This document shows positions 37,178 through 49,028 of a stretch of 64,000 nt of DNA, piece by piece. The stretch is from contig JAUZTG010000015.1 of assembly GCA_030734395.1 (NCBI GenBank), forward strand, positions 496,001 through 560,000. The letters run 5' to 3'. The DNA comes from Sarocladium kiliense (Eukaryota > Ascomycota > Sordariomycetes > Hypocreales > Sarocladiaceae). Below the pieces are notes generated by a model. The model was not told the origin of the DNA. It was given only the letters and a program-made list of their open reading frames with translations, and did no database searches. The position numbers and the translations under genes were made by a program. Position 1 is the first letter of the stretch. Every line of letters begins with the position of its first letter.

Positions 37178-37201
37178 TCCTTGTCCTTGTCCTTGTCCTT
37201 G
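37178..37201 (+). repeat. Hexanucleotide repeat TCCTTG
   Basis: Four consecutive copies of TCCTTG, flanked by degenerate copies. A simple microsatellite in gene-free DNA. Confidence -1.
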
Positions 37202-40200
37202 TGCTCATCTCCCACTCACGCCCTGGCCAACATGCCTGTGCACTGTAACATCGCGCACTGCGCTACTTGCCTCTCCAGAGCTTCAATTTCCCTCGCTTGC
37301 CCCGCGCTTCTATTTTGGTTGCTGATCACCTTTGCTTCCCCTGCCCTGCTCGCTTGTGCTGTCCATTCAAGGTGGATCTTGCGCGCGTGGTCTGGGACTC
37401 TTGGGACCTTCAAGGCCATGGATGATCGAGAAGAAACACTAACAGGGTTGTCCGAGTCCGAACCCGAGAGTGCGCCTCTCTCTTCCTCTGCTTCTCGGCC
37501 GGGATAGCGGTCACACTTTCTTGGCTTCGGAGAGCCTTCGGGTGCTGGACTTCCCCGAGTCTTGGTAGGAGCTCATATGCTGTAGATGAACTAATACACA
37601 GACTGCCAAATCCTAGCCTCCGATGCCCTCGTATCTATACGCTGCATTCCGGCGATCAGATCTGCAGCCTCAGTCCCTTAGTCACCGACAGTCCGCAACG
37701 CAGTCTCCGTAAGAGGCAATGGCCGATGAGCAGGTCAGTCTCTGAGCCATTCGTCATTGAGGCCGACCTCTAGCCAATCGCTGCAGAAGCTGTGCGCCCG
37801 TTGCGACGCGGTAACATGACCAACAGCTTCCTGGCACCAACACAGACACTGAACAAACGAGGGCGAGCCATGTCCATCTGCCGTACCTTGAGTTATGCAC
37901 TGATCCTCCTCGTTCCCATGCTCACTCGGTCTGCAAGTAATGCCATTTGTGTCTCAGGCAAAGCTTTGGCCGACCGGTTGGTGTCGAATAACGATATTTG
38001 TGGCTGAATCTCGAAAACGACGCATCGCTCGACTCGCCCTTCGAACTAGACAGATGCTCGTGTCTGCTCTCTGAGATGAGTATTCAGATTGATACGCAAG
38101 AAGGGCATAGACGCCGTGGTATTCAACATGCTGTGCAAGCATCCTTCGCAAGATCCAACCCAACCTATAGTACTATCCACACCAGACTTCTCAAAGCCCA
38201 ATGCCTTGGAGATTACATCCGCGTGTTGCGTGCTTCCAGAAAACCTCGTATTGGGAGAGAGATTGCTGTGGCTGCGCCTAACTCACAAGTCCCGCAGCCG
38301 AGTCCCGACAGGTCAGGTCTGGTTCGCAATGCCCTACCAACAGATGCTTGTGTACAAGAGTATATGGAGGGAAGCTACAACCGATGTGCCTAGCGAGAGC
38401 ATGGCTCTGGGTCCTGTCATCTTTCGATCCTGGAGACACCGCCCAGCCATATTCTGGCTGGGAGGTATGCTGACCGCCTGGTGAATGGCCCCTCAGGGGG
38501 GTCACGCTGTGTGATCCAAACTGGTCTTTCGCTACGCGCCACCAATGCAACGGGGTGTCTTGTTGAAGTGTTGAAGGCTTGATCGAGCGCCCGTTTTCCT
38601 TTGCAGAGGCTGGGCAAGATGGAGGTGTGCGACAGGCTCTCAGCTCATCCGCCAGACGCGCGCGTAATCCTTGGCCCTCTATTCCCAAAGTTTGACGAAG
38701 AGGCTCACAGGTAACTCGTAAGCGAGGAATAGAGCACGTCGTCTGCAAGGAACCTCGATAATTCAACCCGACAACCACTGCCGTGGCCTTGACGAGCTGA
38801 CAGGACCAGTCGCGACGAGACCAAGGCCTGAGTGCATGTCCCTGGTCACATGAGACTGGGAGTGTACACCAACATCGACTTTGAAGCAATTGGCAAGGCA
38901 GATCGCCGACCACTGCCGCCCGGTGACCTTCGAACGGTTCCGTCGAGGTGATTGTTCATGGGTCTGATCTGTCGCCATCCTCCGTACCGGGTTTCTGATT
39001 TGTGATATATCGACCAGGGTGTCTGTATGTTTGCATCGAGCCGGGGCTTGAGTCCAGGTGAGGCAGGGTGGCCTACGTGCGACTAACATCTAGCAAAGCC
39101 TCATGTCTCCGCCGCTGATGCCGTTCCCGAGCAAGCATCCATCTTCATAGGATCGATCAACCAGTAAGTGGCCTCCTTCAAGGGTTCTCCGGCTCCCAAT
39201 GCCTACATGTAGCGCGGCAATTCAGCCAATAGCCGTGCCGCTGTTCAAGGCCGAGGGCAGATTACCGCACGAATCACACCAGACATCTTCGTGGGGAGAC
39301 CTACGAGTGGAAGGCATCCCGAGAACGGGAAAAGGCCGAGGACACGCAGCTGTCAGCCAGGTCCTTGGGACCAACATACACACGGCACCCTGGACGTGAA
39401 GTGCGGCAAGCCACTCACGCATGACCGCCAAGTACTCTTATAGGAGAATGTACCCGATGTGTCTTGGTCCTTGGCCACCGGCAGAAGTACACTGTCTGTG
39501 TCTTCACGGGGACACACCTCAAATAAGGCAGCCCGTGTCCATTCTGGTATGCTTCTCCGTCGATACAGCTTCACTCGTTCGCCGTTAGACGCTGGGACAT
39601 TGTGGTATCTGCGCCCCTTGATCGTAGATCAGCTGCAGCAGCCCCTCACCTCCTTCGGGGCTGATAGATGAAGAAGACCCCGAGGATCACCAGCAACCAT
39701 TTTGCGAGACACGACGTATGGATGGCGGGCCAACTCCAAGGATATACGGCAGCCAGCACGGCAACCGGGACACCACATGGCGGTTAGGGAACGGGCCACC
39801 CTCCCTCTCGGGCGGCTGTGACGTAGGGTTGCAGACAGTCTAACAGCCACTTGGTCGATGTCCACTGGGAACAGTCGGGCTTCTATGGAACAACATGAAC
39901 CTAGCCGACGCACGTCGCGGCAGATGATGGTGCGGCAACCAGCGACAGCCTGTCGAAACGCGCCTTCGGTGGACAATTGCCTCTATAGGCGAAGTCGTAG
40001 ACGTGCCCTTCGGCTCGAAACGCATGTCGGAGAGGTCTCTGCTTTGAGACTCTGGCGCCGAACCGCCTATGCGGCAAAGACGGAGCATTAGGCATCTGAC
40101 TGGTTACCTGTGGCTATGGTCGCTACAGCCTATCCCATTGCATTGTATCCCGTGCCGCATCTCGGGGACACTCTAGGTTCTGCTATAGAGACGCCTTTGT

Positions 40201-41263
40201 GCAACACGAGAACCTTTCGTCTCCTTGAACAACACATGCACCTGCCCATCGGCGACTGCCTCCTATGGACAAATCAATGTGCGGCCGTTGGTTGTTGGGG
40301 CCAGGATCTACCTGCATGTCGTCGGGGTTTCCTGGCTTGGGTTGGGACGAGCGGCAAATCTGTCCCTTGCGAGGGCCGCGCGACTACATCATGGCTGTTG
40401 GTAAGGCTGCAGCTGTATCCGTGACTAACCAACCTGAAGGGTGTGTAAACAACAGCAGCAACGCGATCTCATCTTCACTTGCCTGTGTGTTCTGGGACAC
40501 GGCCTCTGGCAAGTCGAGCCACGCCAAAGTTCAGCCCCGCCTCCTGGCCTTCCTGCATGCATCTGGTGAACGGCGGTCCTGTTTTGCCTTCGATCTATAT
40601 CTGCGTCTCAGGTTATACGAAAGGTATTTCCGGGGGAACAGGCCTCGCAGTACCAGGCTGGCATGGCAGTCGTTGTCGTTCTAGGTTAGCTGTGACGCAA
40701 CACTTGGTCAATGAACAATCGAGGAAAAGCCACGAGTATACGTCTGTGGTACGTGAGCTGCTTGCGTGATGGGGACTTTGAGCGTTGATGACGCCTCCAT
40801 GGTCTTCACTGTTTCACGCAGGGCCGGCCGTTCATGCGTGCAATCGACGAGAGTTTGTAAACCCGCGGGATATCAGATATGGTGGTGGGGAGGTGAAGCG
40901 CGGATTGCGAATGTGATGGTATTGATGGGGTATTGTAGAGCCGTGTTGCTCCTACTTGTCCTCCTTCAAGCAGCTCGTCCTCGGCGTCTTTGGATGTCTC
41001 GACACTTCCCTCGAAGATGGTGTTGCGCAGCGCTCCATGCACACAGATAGAGACAAGGCATAACAGGCGATTTCGCATGGAATCATCGCGCCGACAGTCA
41101 TGTATGTGGAGGTTCCTGACGATCAAAGACGCAGCACCTGAGCTTTCTCGAGACTCTTGCTGTAGGGCTTATTGACGCGATGGCAACGACATGAAGTAGT
41201 GTCGTAGGATAGTCGCAAGTGTGGTCCATTAGCCGCAGCTTCGGAATACAGCGGAATGGGTCC

Positions 41264-42803
41264 TCATGCGAAACCCTTTGCCAATGACCAGAAGTTCTCC
41301 ATCTTTGCCCTCCCCAAGACGGATCGGGCTTCAGCATCGGTCTCGCAGACCCGGCTGCCCCATTTTCGAAACGCCCGTGCTTTCTCCTCGCCTTCAAAGA
41401 CAAGCTTGCACTGATTTAGAGACATGTCCTTGAGTTCACCCTTCTCGTTTTCTGCCAGAAGCCACTCACGCTCGGCGCCTTTGTTACTATCCTTATCCCT
41501 TGAAGGAGCGTTCTCTGTCCAGTCGATCCGCTGGAGCATGAGCTTTCGAAACTTGGTTGTACTCCATTCGCCGCCTTCCACAACGACTAGATTGAACTTT
41601 GGGTGCATGATACAGGTGCCGGTCAGACCCAGCTGCTCCGCGTTGACCCCAATTTTGTAGCGATGCTGACCATTCGCGAGACTGTTGATCTTGAAAACAA
41701 GAACGTGAATGCCCTTCTCTGCGTCTTTCTGCTGGTTGGCCATAAGCTTTTCATGCCTTTGCTCCTTGGTCAGTTTTCTGTCTTCATTCGTATCAACGTG
41801 TTTCTGATGTCGTTCGGCGATTTCGCGGTTAACTCGGGCCTCGACGGCCGTCGGGTCCTTAACAGCAGCTACAAGTCACGGAAATTAGTATTCTATCATA
41901 TAAAAAGCCAAAGAGTCCAAGAACGTCCAACTTACAATCACCGAGGACGCGCATCAAGTTGCCCTTCTTCACCTTCGGGGGTGGTGCAGGAACCAGTCCC
42001 AACCTGATCTTCGCCTGCATCTCCTTCAAGTCTTCCATCCTTCGCTGTCGGCGCATCTTGGCCTTCTCCTTTGATGTCAGATACATGGCTTTCGGGGGTG
42101 GGGCTTGACGATCTTGGGGAGGCTCGAGAGCGACGGGATGCTGGACGAGTTCCGTAATAATGGTATCGGCTGTGCTGATCTTCAACTTGCTCGGGTCATC
42201 AATCGCGTCGTAGCTGCTGCCATCAATAAGACCCTCATCCCACCACTCGATATCCGGTGGAGCTTCCACCGCAAAGTTCTTCTCCACATCCATGTCTTCA
42301 TCGATGCCAGCTTTCCGTGTCTGCGCTGCGATGCGCTTCTTCATCGCCTCGAGCGCCGCCTGCCTTCGCAAAGCATTTGCCTGTTGGATATATTTGCCCT
42401 TCTGATTGAAGACCAGCTGTCGCGACTGTCTTTGTTTACCCCCAGAGGGCTGACCGGCAAGACTCTCATCGAAGTAGGGATTGCTCTGCGCCGAGCCGCC
42501 TCCCAACGACGCTGGAGACCCTTGCCTCGAATCACTTCCCTGTTTCCATGATTGCTGGGGTGCACGGCCCTGCGCTGAGCTTGAGTCTTTGGTGCTGCCT
42601 CCAGGTTTCCATGATCCCAAATCTTCGAGAGCAGGATGGAGACCAACGTTCAGACCACCTTTAGCCTTGCTTGTCCCAACCGCGGCAGCCACGCGCGCTT
42701 TGAGTGCAGCCATGCGATCAACGGCAGATTCTGGCTTCTGGATTCGAGAAGAGGCATCATGACGAGGAGCCAGAGCGGGAGACTTGGGTTGCTGGCGATC
42801 CAT
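41264..42803 (-). CDS. PRP3: U4/U6 snRNP splicing factor Prp3
   Basis: Exons 42803-41936 and 41868-41264 encode 490 residues. The start MDRQQPKSPALAP is the best by position, although the frame stays open upstream to an ATG at 43061. The N-terminal half is low-complexity, followed by a conserved block (NPYFDESLAG, RQLVFNQKGKYI, ANALRRQAALEAMKKRIA), the PRP3 domain (KAMYLTSKEKAKMRRQRRM, LGLVPAPPPKVKKGNLMRVL) and the C-terminal DUF1115 domain (VFKINSLANGQHRYKIGVNA, LVVVEGGEWSTTKFRKLML). Prp3 binds U4/U6 snRNA and holds the U4/U6.U5 tri-snRNP together before spliceosome activation. The intron is 67 nt. It shares a short divergent promoter with RPA190. Identity is firm. Confidence -1.
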
Positions 42804-43285
42804 CGTGGCGTGTCCCCAGGCGCGCTGGGTCCTCTGGCAGAAGGTGAAAGAGAGGCCTGACGGAGGTTGTCGAGAATATAGTGCAGCCTTATCCAAGTCA
42901 AATGTAGGTCCAGGGAAGGGAAATGCTTGCTTTCGTCCGCTGCGGCGCGTACGCGATGCTCGAGATGAGATAGATGGTCGCGGTGGTGGGTGATGATGGT
43001 CGACATGCCTCGAAGGTCGCTTCCAGTGGAGACCCACCCCCAAGCAGCAGCCTGCATCCACTGTGGAATTCTGCCACCCTCACCGCCAAAAATTTTGTGC
43101 ATCATCGAGCTCCCCACCACCAGCCGCTGCCTCCATCTGCAAAAGCAGAGTACCAACGGCTGTCGAGCTTTTCGATTCGATCCGCGAGCCAGTCCCAGCC
43201 TTGCGCCAATTCACAGCCCCGATGCCAGGCTCAGTGGCAGCCGTCTCCAGCTTCTGAGTCCGACAGTTCGAACATCGGCGTCACC
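42804..43285. promoter_or_regulatory. Bidirectional promoter of PRP3 and RPA190 with PAC-like box
   Basis: 482 bp separate the two start codons. GAGATGAGAT at 42962-42971 matches nine of ten positions of the PAC box (GCGATGAGMT) known from yeast Pol I and III subunit and ribosome-biogenesis promoters. No TATA box is evident. Function is inferred from the motif and from its place about 315 bp before RPA190. Confidence -1.
42962..42971 (+). promoter_or_regulatory. PAC-like box
   Basis: GAGATGAGAT in the PRP3/RPA190 divergent promoter. In yeast this element is bound by Pbf1/Pbf2 (Dot6/Tod6), which repress ribosome-biogenesis genes when growth stops. Confidence -1.
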
Positions 43286-46200
43286 ATGAATATCGCAACG
43301 CCTGTCGCCTCCGAAGTGGAGAGTGTCGAGTTCACGTTCCTCTCGCCCAAGGAAATCAAGGCAATCTCTGTCAAGCGCATCGAGAATGAAAGCACATTCG
43401 ACAATCTTCTCAACCCGGTCCCAGGCGGTCTCTACGACCCTGCTTTGGGATCTTGGGGTGACTCTCCGTTCGTTTTCCGCTGCCCGACACACTTGAGTTT
43501 TCGAGCGTGCTAACTGACCCGTGAATATAGGTGTACAACATGTAACCTGAACCAAGCAACTTGTCCTGGCCATCCAGGCCACATCCAACTTCCTGTTCCT
43601 GTCTATCACCCCGTCTTCATGGATATGATTTACCGCCTCCTCCGAGCGACCTGCGTCTACTGCAAAGGTTTCCGTCTTCCACCCAAAGATCTTCACAAAT
43701 ACACCTGCAAACTACGACTCTTGCAATACGGCCTGATCAATGAAGCACACATCGTTGGTTCAATTGGAGAGACCGATCTTGGTCTGCAATTCGAGAAAGA
43801 TCTGGGCATCGAGAGCGAGGCTGAGGAAGAAGGAAAGCAGTCAATCGACAACATTACCCGCGCGCGCGACAAGTATGTTCAGCAATGTCTGACAGCCAGT
43901 GGTGGCACCAAGAGGGGAGATTTCACCAAGGGCAAGCACGAGGGCGCCATTGAACTTCGACGCGAGGTCATTCGAGAGTTCCTCGCGGAGATCACGAGCA
44001 AGCGTCTTTGCAACAGCTGCGGGGGGATTTCCCCCTCATACCGAAAGAATGGCTTTGTCAAGATTTTCGAAAGAGCTTTGTCTGGGAAGGAGAAGGTCAA
44101 GATGGCACAAAAGGGCTTCAAGAAGTGGGGAGATGCCCTGACTCGGGTCTACCAGCAACAATCAAAGCGCAAGCAGCACGTCGATGAAGCCATTGCCGAT
44201 GTTGACGAAGATGCCATGGACGTTGACATCCCAGAACAAGATCCTGAGGCGGCACCGATTGATAACAAGCTGGAACCGCTGGAGAGGTACATCAGCTCCA
44301 TGGAAGTGCGAGCCCGCCTTGTGGAGTTGTTCAATAAGGAGCAGGAGTTGTTGGCGCTGGTTTATAATGCAAAGCCACCTACACGCAACTCACCGAAGGT
44401 GACACCAGACATGTTCTTCATGGAAACAATCCTGGTTCCCCCAAACCGCTTCCGCCCTGAAGCACGCACCGGAGCATCTGAGATCGCAGAAGCCCAGCAA
44501 AATTCTCTGTACAAAGGCATCCTCAAAGGCTGCGGCAAGATCGCTCTGGTCCACACGGCTCTCAGGGAAAACCGGGCGGATATCATGCAATTACATCAAG
44601 CTTGCGCCGAGCTCCAGGAGTCCGTCAACTCCCTCATCGACAAGGATAAGAACCCTATCCAGGGTGCAGCTGCAGCTCGCAATGAAGATGGTATCAAGCA
44701 GAAGCTCGAAAAGAAGGAGGGCCTTTTCCGAAAGAACATGATGGGCAAGCGAGTCAACTACGCCGCCCGTAGTGTTATCTCACCCGACCCGAATATCGAA
44801 ACGAACGAAATCGGTGTGCCTCCAGTCTTCGCAAGGAAGCTGACATATCCGGAGCCTGTCACCTCTCACAACTTCCGCGACCTGCAGCAGGCTGTCATCA
44901 ATGGACCTGAGAAATGGCCCGGTGCTTTCGCGATCGAGAACGAGAATGGGCAAGTCATCAACCTGCGCAACAAGTCAGTTGAAGATCGGGTATCACTTGC
45001 CAACCAGCTCCTTGCTCCAACAGACAGTAGTGCACCGACATCAAGAAACAAGAAGGTTTTGAGGCACCTGACAAACGGTGACGTCGTCCTCATGAACCGA
45101 CAGCCGACCCTGCACAAGCCTTCAATCATGGGACATCGAGTCAGGGTTCTTCCTGGTGAGAAGACCATTCGCATGCACTACGCCAACTGTAATACCTACA
45201 ACGCCGATTTCGATGGTGACGAAATGAATATGCACTTCCCACAAAATGAGGTGGCTCGGGCCGAGGCACTGCAAGTTGCAGATACCGACCATCAGTATTT
45301 GTCTGGAACAGCAGGCAAGCCGCTCCGTGGTTTGATTCAGGATCACATTTCCGTCAGTGTTGCTCTTTGCAACCGTGACACATTCTTCAGCAAGGGTGAC
45401 TACCATTCCCTGGTCTACAGCGCCTTGCGACCTGAGAGCGGTCACATTTTGGGTGACAGGATACAGCTGGTCGATCCGGCGATCATCAAGCCCGTCCCTC
45501 GCTGGACCGGCAAGCAGATCATCACAACCATCCTCAAGAACATTCAGCCACCCAATTGTGGTGGTCTCTTCATGAAAGAAGAGACACAACTTAAGGCTGA
45601 GCAGTGGGGTAAGAACTCGGAGGAGGGCCATGTTCTCATTCAAGATGGCGTTCTCATCACTGGTATTCTGGATAAGTCACAAATCGGTCCCAGCTCGGGC
45701 GGTCTGATTCACGCTATTCACGAAGTCTACGGACCCAGTGTCGCTGGAAAGCTCCTCAGTAGTCTGGGCAGGCTACTGACAAGATACCTTGGCATGCGCG
45801 CTTTCTCTTGTGGCATGGAGGATATTCGCCTTACGCCGGCTGGTGAAGCCGCTCGACTCAAGGCACTCGCAGGTGCTGACGGCGTGGGCTTGAAGGTTGC
45901 TTCAAATTACGTGTCCATCGACAACTGCACCAACCCGAACGATCCTCTCCTTGAAGAGCGTCTTGAGGAGGCCCTGAGAGACGACAAGAAGCAGGAGGGC
46001 CTCGATCTGCTCATGAACGCGGGTAGCAAGGACATCACTGAAGCGGTTCAGAAGGCATGTATGCCTCATGGTCTCCAGAAGCCCTTCCCGAAGAATCAAA
46101 TGCAGGCCATGACAACATCTGGTGCGAAGGGTTCAAGGGTCAACGCCAACCTGATCTCTTGCAACTTGGGTCAGCAGGTTCTGGAAGGTCGACGTGTTCC

Positions 46201-48412
46201 AGTGATGGTCAGCGGCAAGTCACTGCCCTGTTTCCAACCTTTCGAGACACATGTTCGCGCGGGTGGTTACATCGTCAACCGTTTCTTGACTGGTATCCGT
46301 CCTCAAGAGTACTATTTCCATCACATGGCTGGTCGAGAAGGTCTGATCGACACAGCTGTCAAGACATCTCGCTCTGGTTATCTTCAACGATGTGTTATCA
46401 AGGGCATGGAAGGTCTGCAGGTTGCATACGACTCGACCGTGCGCGATGCCGATGGATCCATGATTCAGTTCCTGTATGGTGAAGATGGTCTCGATGTTTG
46501 CAAGCAAAAGTATTTGACCGACTTCCGCTTCATCCTCCAAAATGTCACATCGGAGGCTGCCCAGCTCAGATATGACGCTCAGATAGGCGAGCGACTGAGC
46601 ACTCACCGCGACGCTATCGGCAAATACATGAAGAGCGCTATCAAGCATGTCAAGGCAGGGGATCACAAGGCGAAGGACCCGATCACCGATTTATTCAACC
46701 CTGCAACCAACGCATTCGCCACTTCTGAAAAGTTCTACGAACAGATGACAAAATACCTCAAGGACAACAAAGATGGCCTCGTGCGTGAGAAGGGCGACAA
46801 GGGCAAGCAGATGACCAACAAGCATGCTCTGAACAAGAAGAACGCCGAACTTCTCTTTGCCATGAAGTACCTGAGGTCACTCGTCGACCCAGGTGAGGCC
46901 GTTGGTATTGTTGCTGGACAGTCCGTGGGTGAGCCATCCACTCAGATGACGCTTAACACTTTCCATTTGGCTGGCCACTCCGCGAAGAATGTGACGCTGG
47001 GTATTCCTCGTCTGCGAGAAATCCTGATGACGGCGAGTCGCCACATCTCTACGCCCTCCATGTCATTGTACCCCAACGAGGAACTGGATGCCGATGCCGC
47101 AGGGGTTTTCGCCAAATCGATCAGCAAACTTCCTCTCGCTGATCTTCTAGACAAGGTCAAGGTCGAAGAGACGGTTGGCAAAGGCACAGGGTACGGTCTG
47201 GCCAAGATGTTCAAGATTCGATTCGACTTCTTCCCGTCCGAGGAGTACACCAAGACCTACGCTATCAGTATCGCAGACGTTATGAGCTCTATTGAGAAGA
47301 AGCTGCTTGGTCACATTACCAGGATAGCGAGGAAGGAGATCAAAAAGCGTCAGGCCAATGCCACGACCGCAACCCCCGAGGTTGGTGTGTCATCTGGTGT
47401 TGTGGAGACTGCCGCGCCAACAACCCGAGAGCTTGGTGAAGACGAAGATGAGGACGCCGATGACGACGCCACCAACGACAAGCAGCGGGCAAACCGCGCC
47501 GAGGCTGTCTCGTACGGGCCAAATGACGATGACGATGACGCGGTGCAGAGGGCCAATGATGCAGACTCATCTTCTGACTCGGAAGATGAAGGTATCGGCG
47601 GCAGCCCACGGCCGAAGGGTCGTAAGCTGGGCCAACCAAACGGCGCCGAGACCAGCGACAGCGACAGCGACAGCGAGGACGACGATGATGATGATGATGA
47701 CAGCGTTGCGGCAGCGGTTGGTGGTGCTCGCGCCGAGCGTGTCATTCAAGAATACGCCGATGTGACCAGCTTCGAGTCCGACGAAAAGAACGGCGCCTGG
47801 TGCCGTGTCACATTCGAGTACGACGCCGGCATCCCCAAGATCCTGATGCTCAACATTGTCCAAGACGCACTCAAGAAGACAGTGGTCCAGCAAGTCGCAG
47901 GCATCGGGTCTTGCACACTGGTAGAGGAGAAGGAAGACAACCAGTTGGTGCGTGTCATCCACACCGACGGCGTCAACATGAAGGCCATGCAGCGCTACAG
48001 CGACTACATCAACCCTCATAAAATCATGACCAACGACATTGGCGCCATGCTCGACTCTTACGGCGTGGAAGCCTGCCGCGCGACCATCGTGCGCGAACTG
48101 GCTGGTGTCTTCGGTGGTCACGGTATCAAGGTCGATAACCGTCACCTGAACCTCATCGCCGACCACATGACCCGCGGCGGCGACTTCACAGCCTTCAGCC
48201 GTATGGGTCTACGTGGCAACGTCAGCCCTTTCACCAAGATGAGTTTCGAGACGACGCTCGGCTTCCTCAAGGATGCGGTGCTGGACGGCGACTGGGACGA
48301 TCTTACGACACCGAGTGGAAGGCTTGTTATGGGCAAGCTTGGCCGGGTTGGCACGGGAGGATTCGATGTATTGACGCAGCTGCCAACGCATCATGTGGAT
48401 GTCATGGCTTGA
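43286..48412 (+). CDS. RPA190: RNA polymerase I largest subunit A190
   Basis: Exons 43286-43467 and 43531-48412 encode 1687 residues (yeast A190: 1664). Start MNIATPVASEVESVEF. The intron has a GTTCGT donor and joins WGDSP to CTTCNLNQATCPGHPGH, the N-terminal zinc-binding clamp motif. Further motifs: NMMGKRVNYAARSVISPDPN, the invariant catalytic NADFDGD near residue 618 holding the Mg2+ aspartates, and VGIVAGQSVGEPSTQMTLNTFH in the trigger-loop region. Around residues 1365-1455 an acidic insert (DEDEDADDD, DSDSDSEDDDDDDDDS) lies in the jaw domain, where yeast A190 has its DNA-mimicking expander loop. With A135 it forms the active centre that transcribes rDNA in the nucleolus. Identity is certain; the exon 1 donor is the only GT giving both frame and the zinc motif. 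Confidence -1.
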
Positions 48413-49028
48413 ATGGAATCGTTGTGCATCTGGAGTGTTTGAGGAGTTATTGAGGTTGTCCTTTGCTTTGCTTGCTTTCCCTGTGCATTTTGGCTTTGAG
48501 AATGGATTTTGGCATAGGATGTACATGAGATCAGTAGAGCAATCTGATTTACCAATCTTCCCATTCACCGACCGATACTGTACTGCAATGCTTGCTCTCC
48601 GTCTTCTCTCAACAACTATCACATTTCCACGACCATCCCTTCACGACTATTATAAGCCGACATTAATAATCAATTCCTCCTTAGACTGGCACTTCTTGAC
48701 AAGCTGGTATTCCTGATCCTGCCTCCGGTGGAAGCCCGACGACCCGATGGTGGAGTGGTGTTCCTGCGGCTGATCTGCACTGCACTGTCTTCCCCCGCAC
48801 TGTTAGCGACACATGCCTGCCGTTCGTGTGCCTCCACGCCCTTGGACGGTGACGTTGACCGAGGTAATTAGACTTTCAGGCACGGTACTCCCCTCGGCCG
48901 AGGATTTTGGGAATAAAGGCGTCCTCTTTCTGGCAGGACTGAGTGAGGATTGGGATTGATTGAATTCGCAGAACGGAGGTCCTCAATCACTGGAAGAATC
49001 GCAGAGCAGCAACGAAACAGTCAACGTC
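48413..49028. other. Intergenic between RPA190 and the kappa GST gene
   Basis: 616 bp holding the RPA190 3' UTR and the promoter of the next gene on the same strand. A short AT-rich stretch at about 48645-48680 may hold polyadenylation signals. No gene is seen. Confidence -1.

Larger units (their letters stand above)
32697..41263. other. 8.6 kb gene-free region between convergent genes
   Basis: Lies between the 3' ends of the C2H2 factor and PRP3. No reading frame here resembles a known family. It is rich in simple sequence: T-runs near 33130-33150, a run of 14 C at 33721-33734, a G-quadruplex motif at 34788-34813, GTACTGGGCT twice at 36381-36400, ACTG/ATTG tetramers near 36609-36634, a CAACGGGGGC repeat at 36889-36915 and TCCTTG hexamers at 37178-37201. 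I see no transposase, reverse transcriptase, terminal repeats or tRNA. Confidence -1.

Noticed and set aside
38278..38913. Minus-strand frame of 211 codons
   Set aside because: Arg/Ser/Pro-rich with no domain or codon pattern of the real genes.
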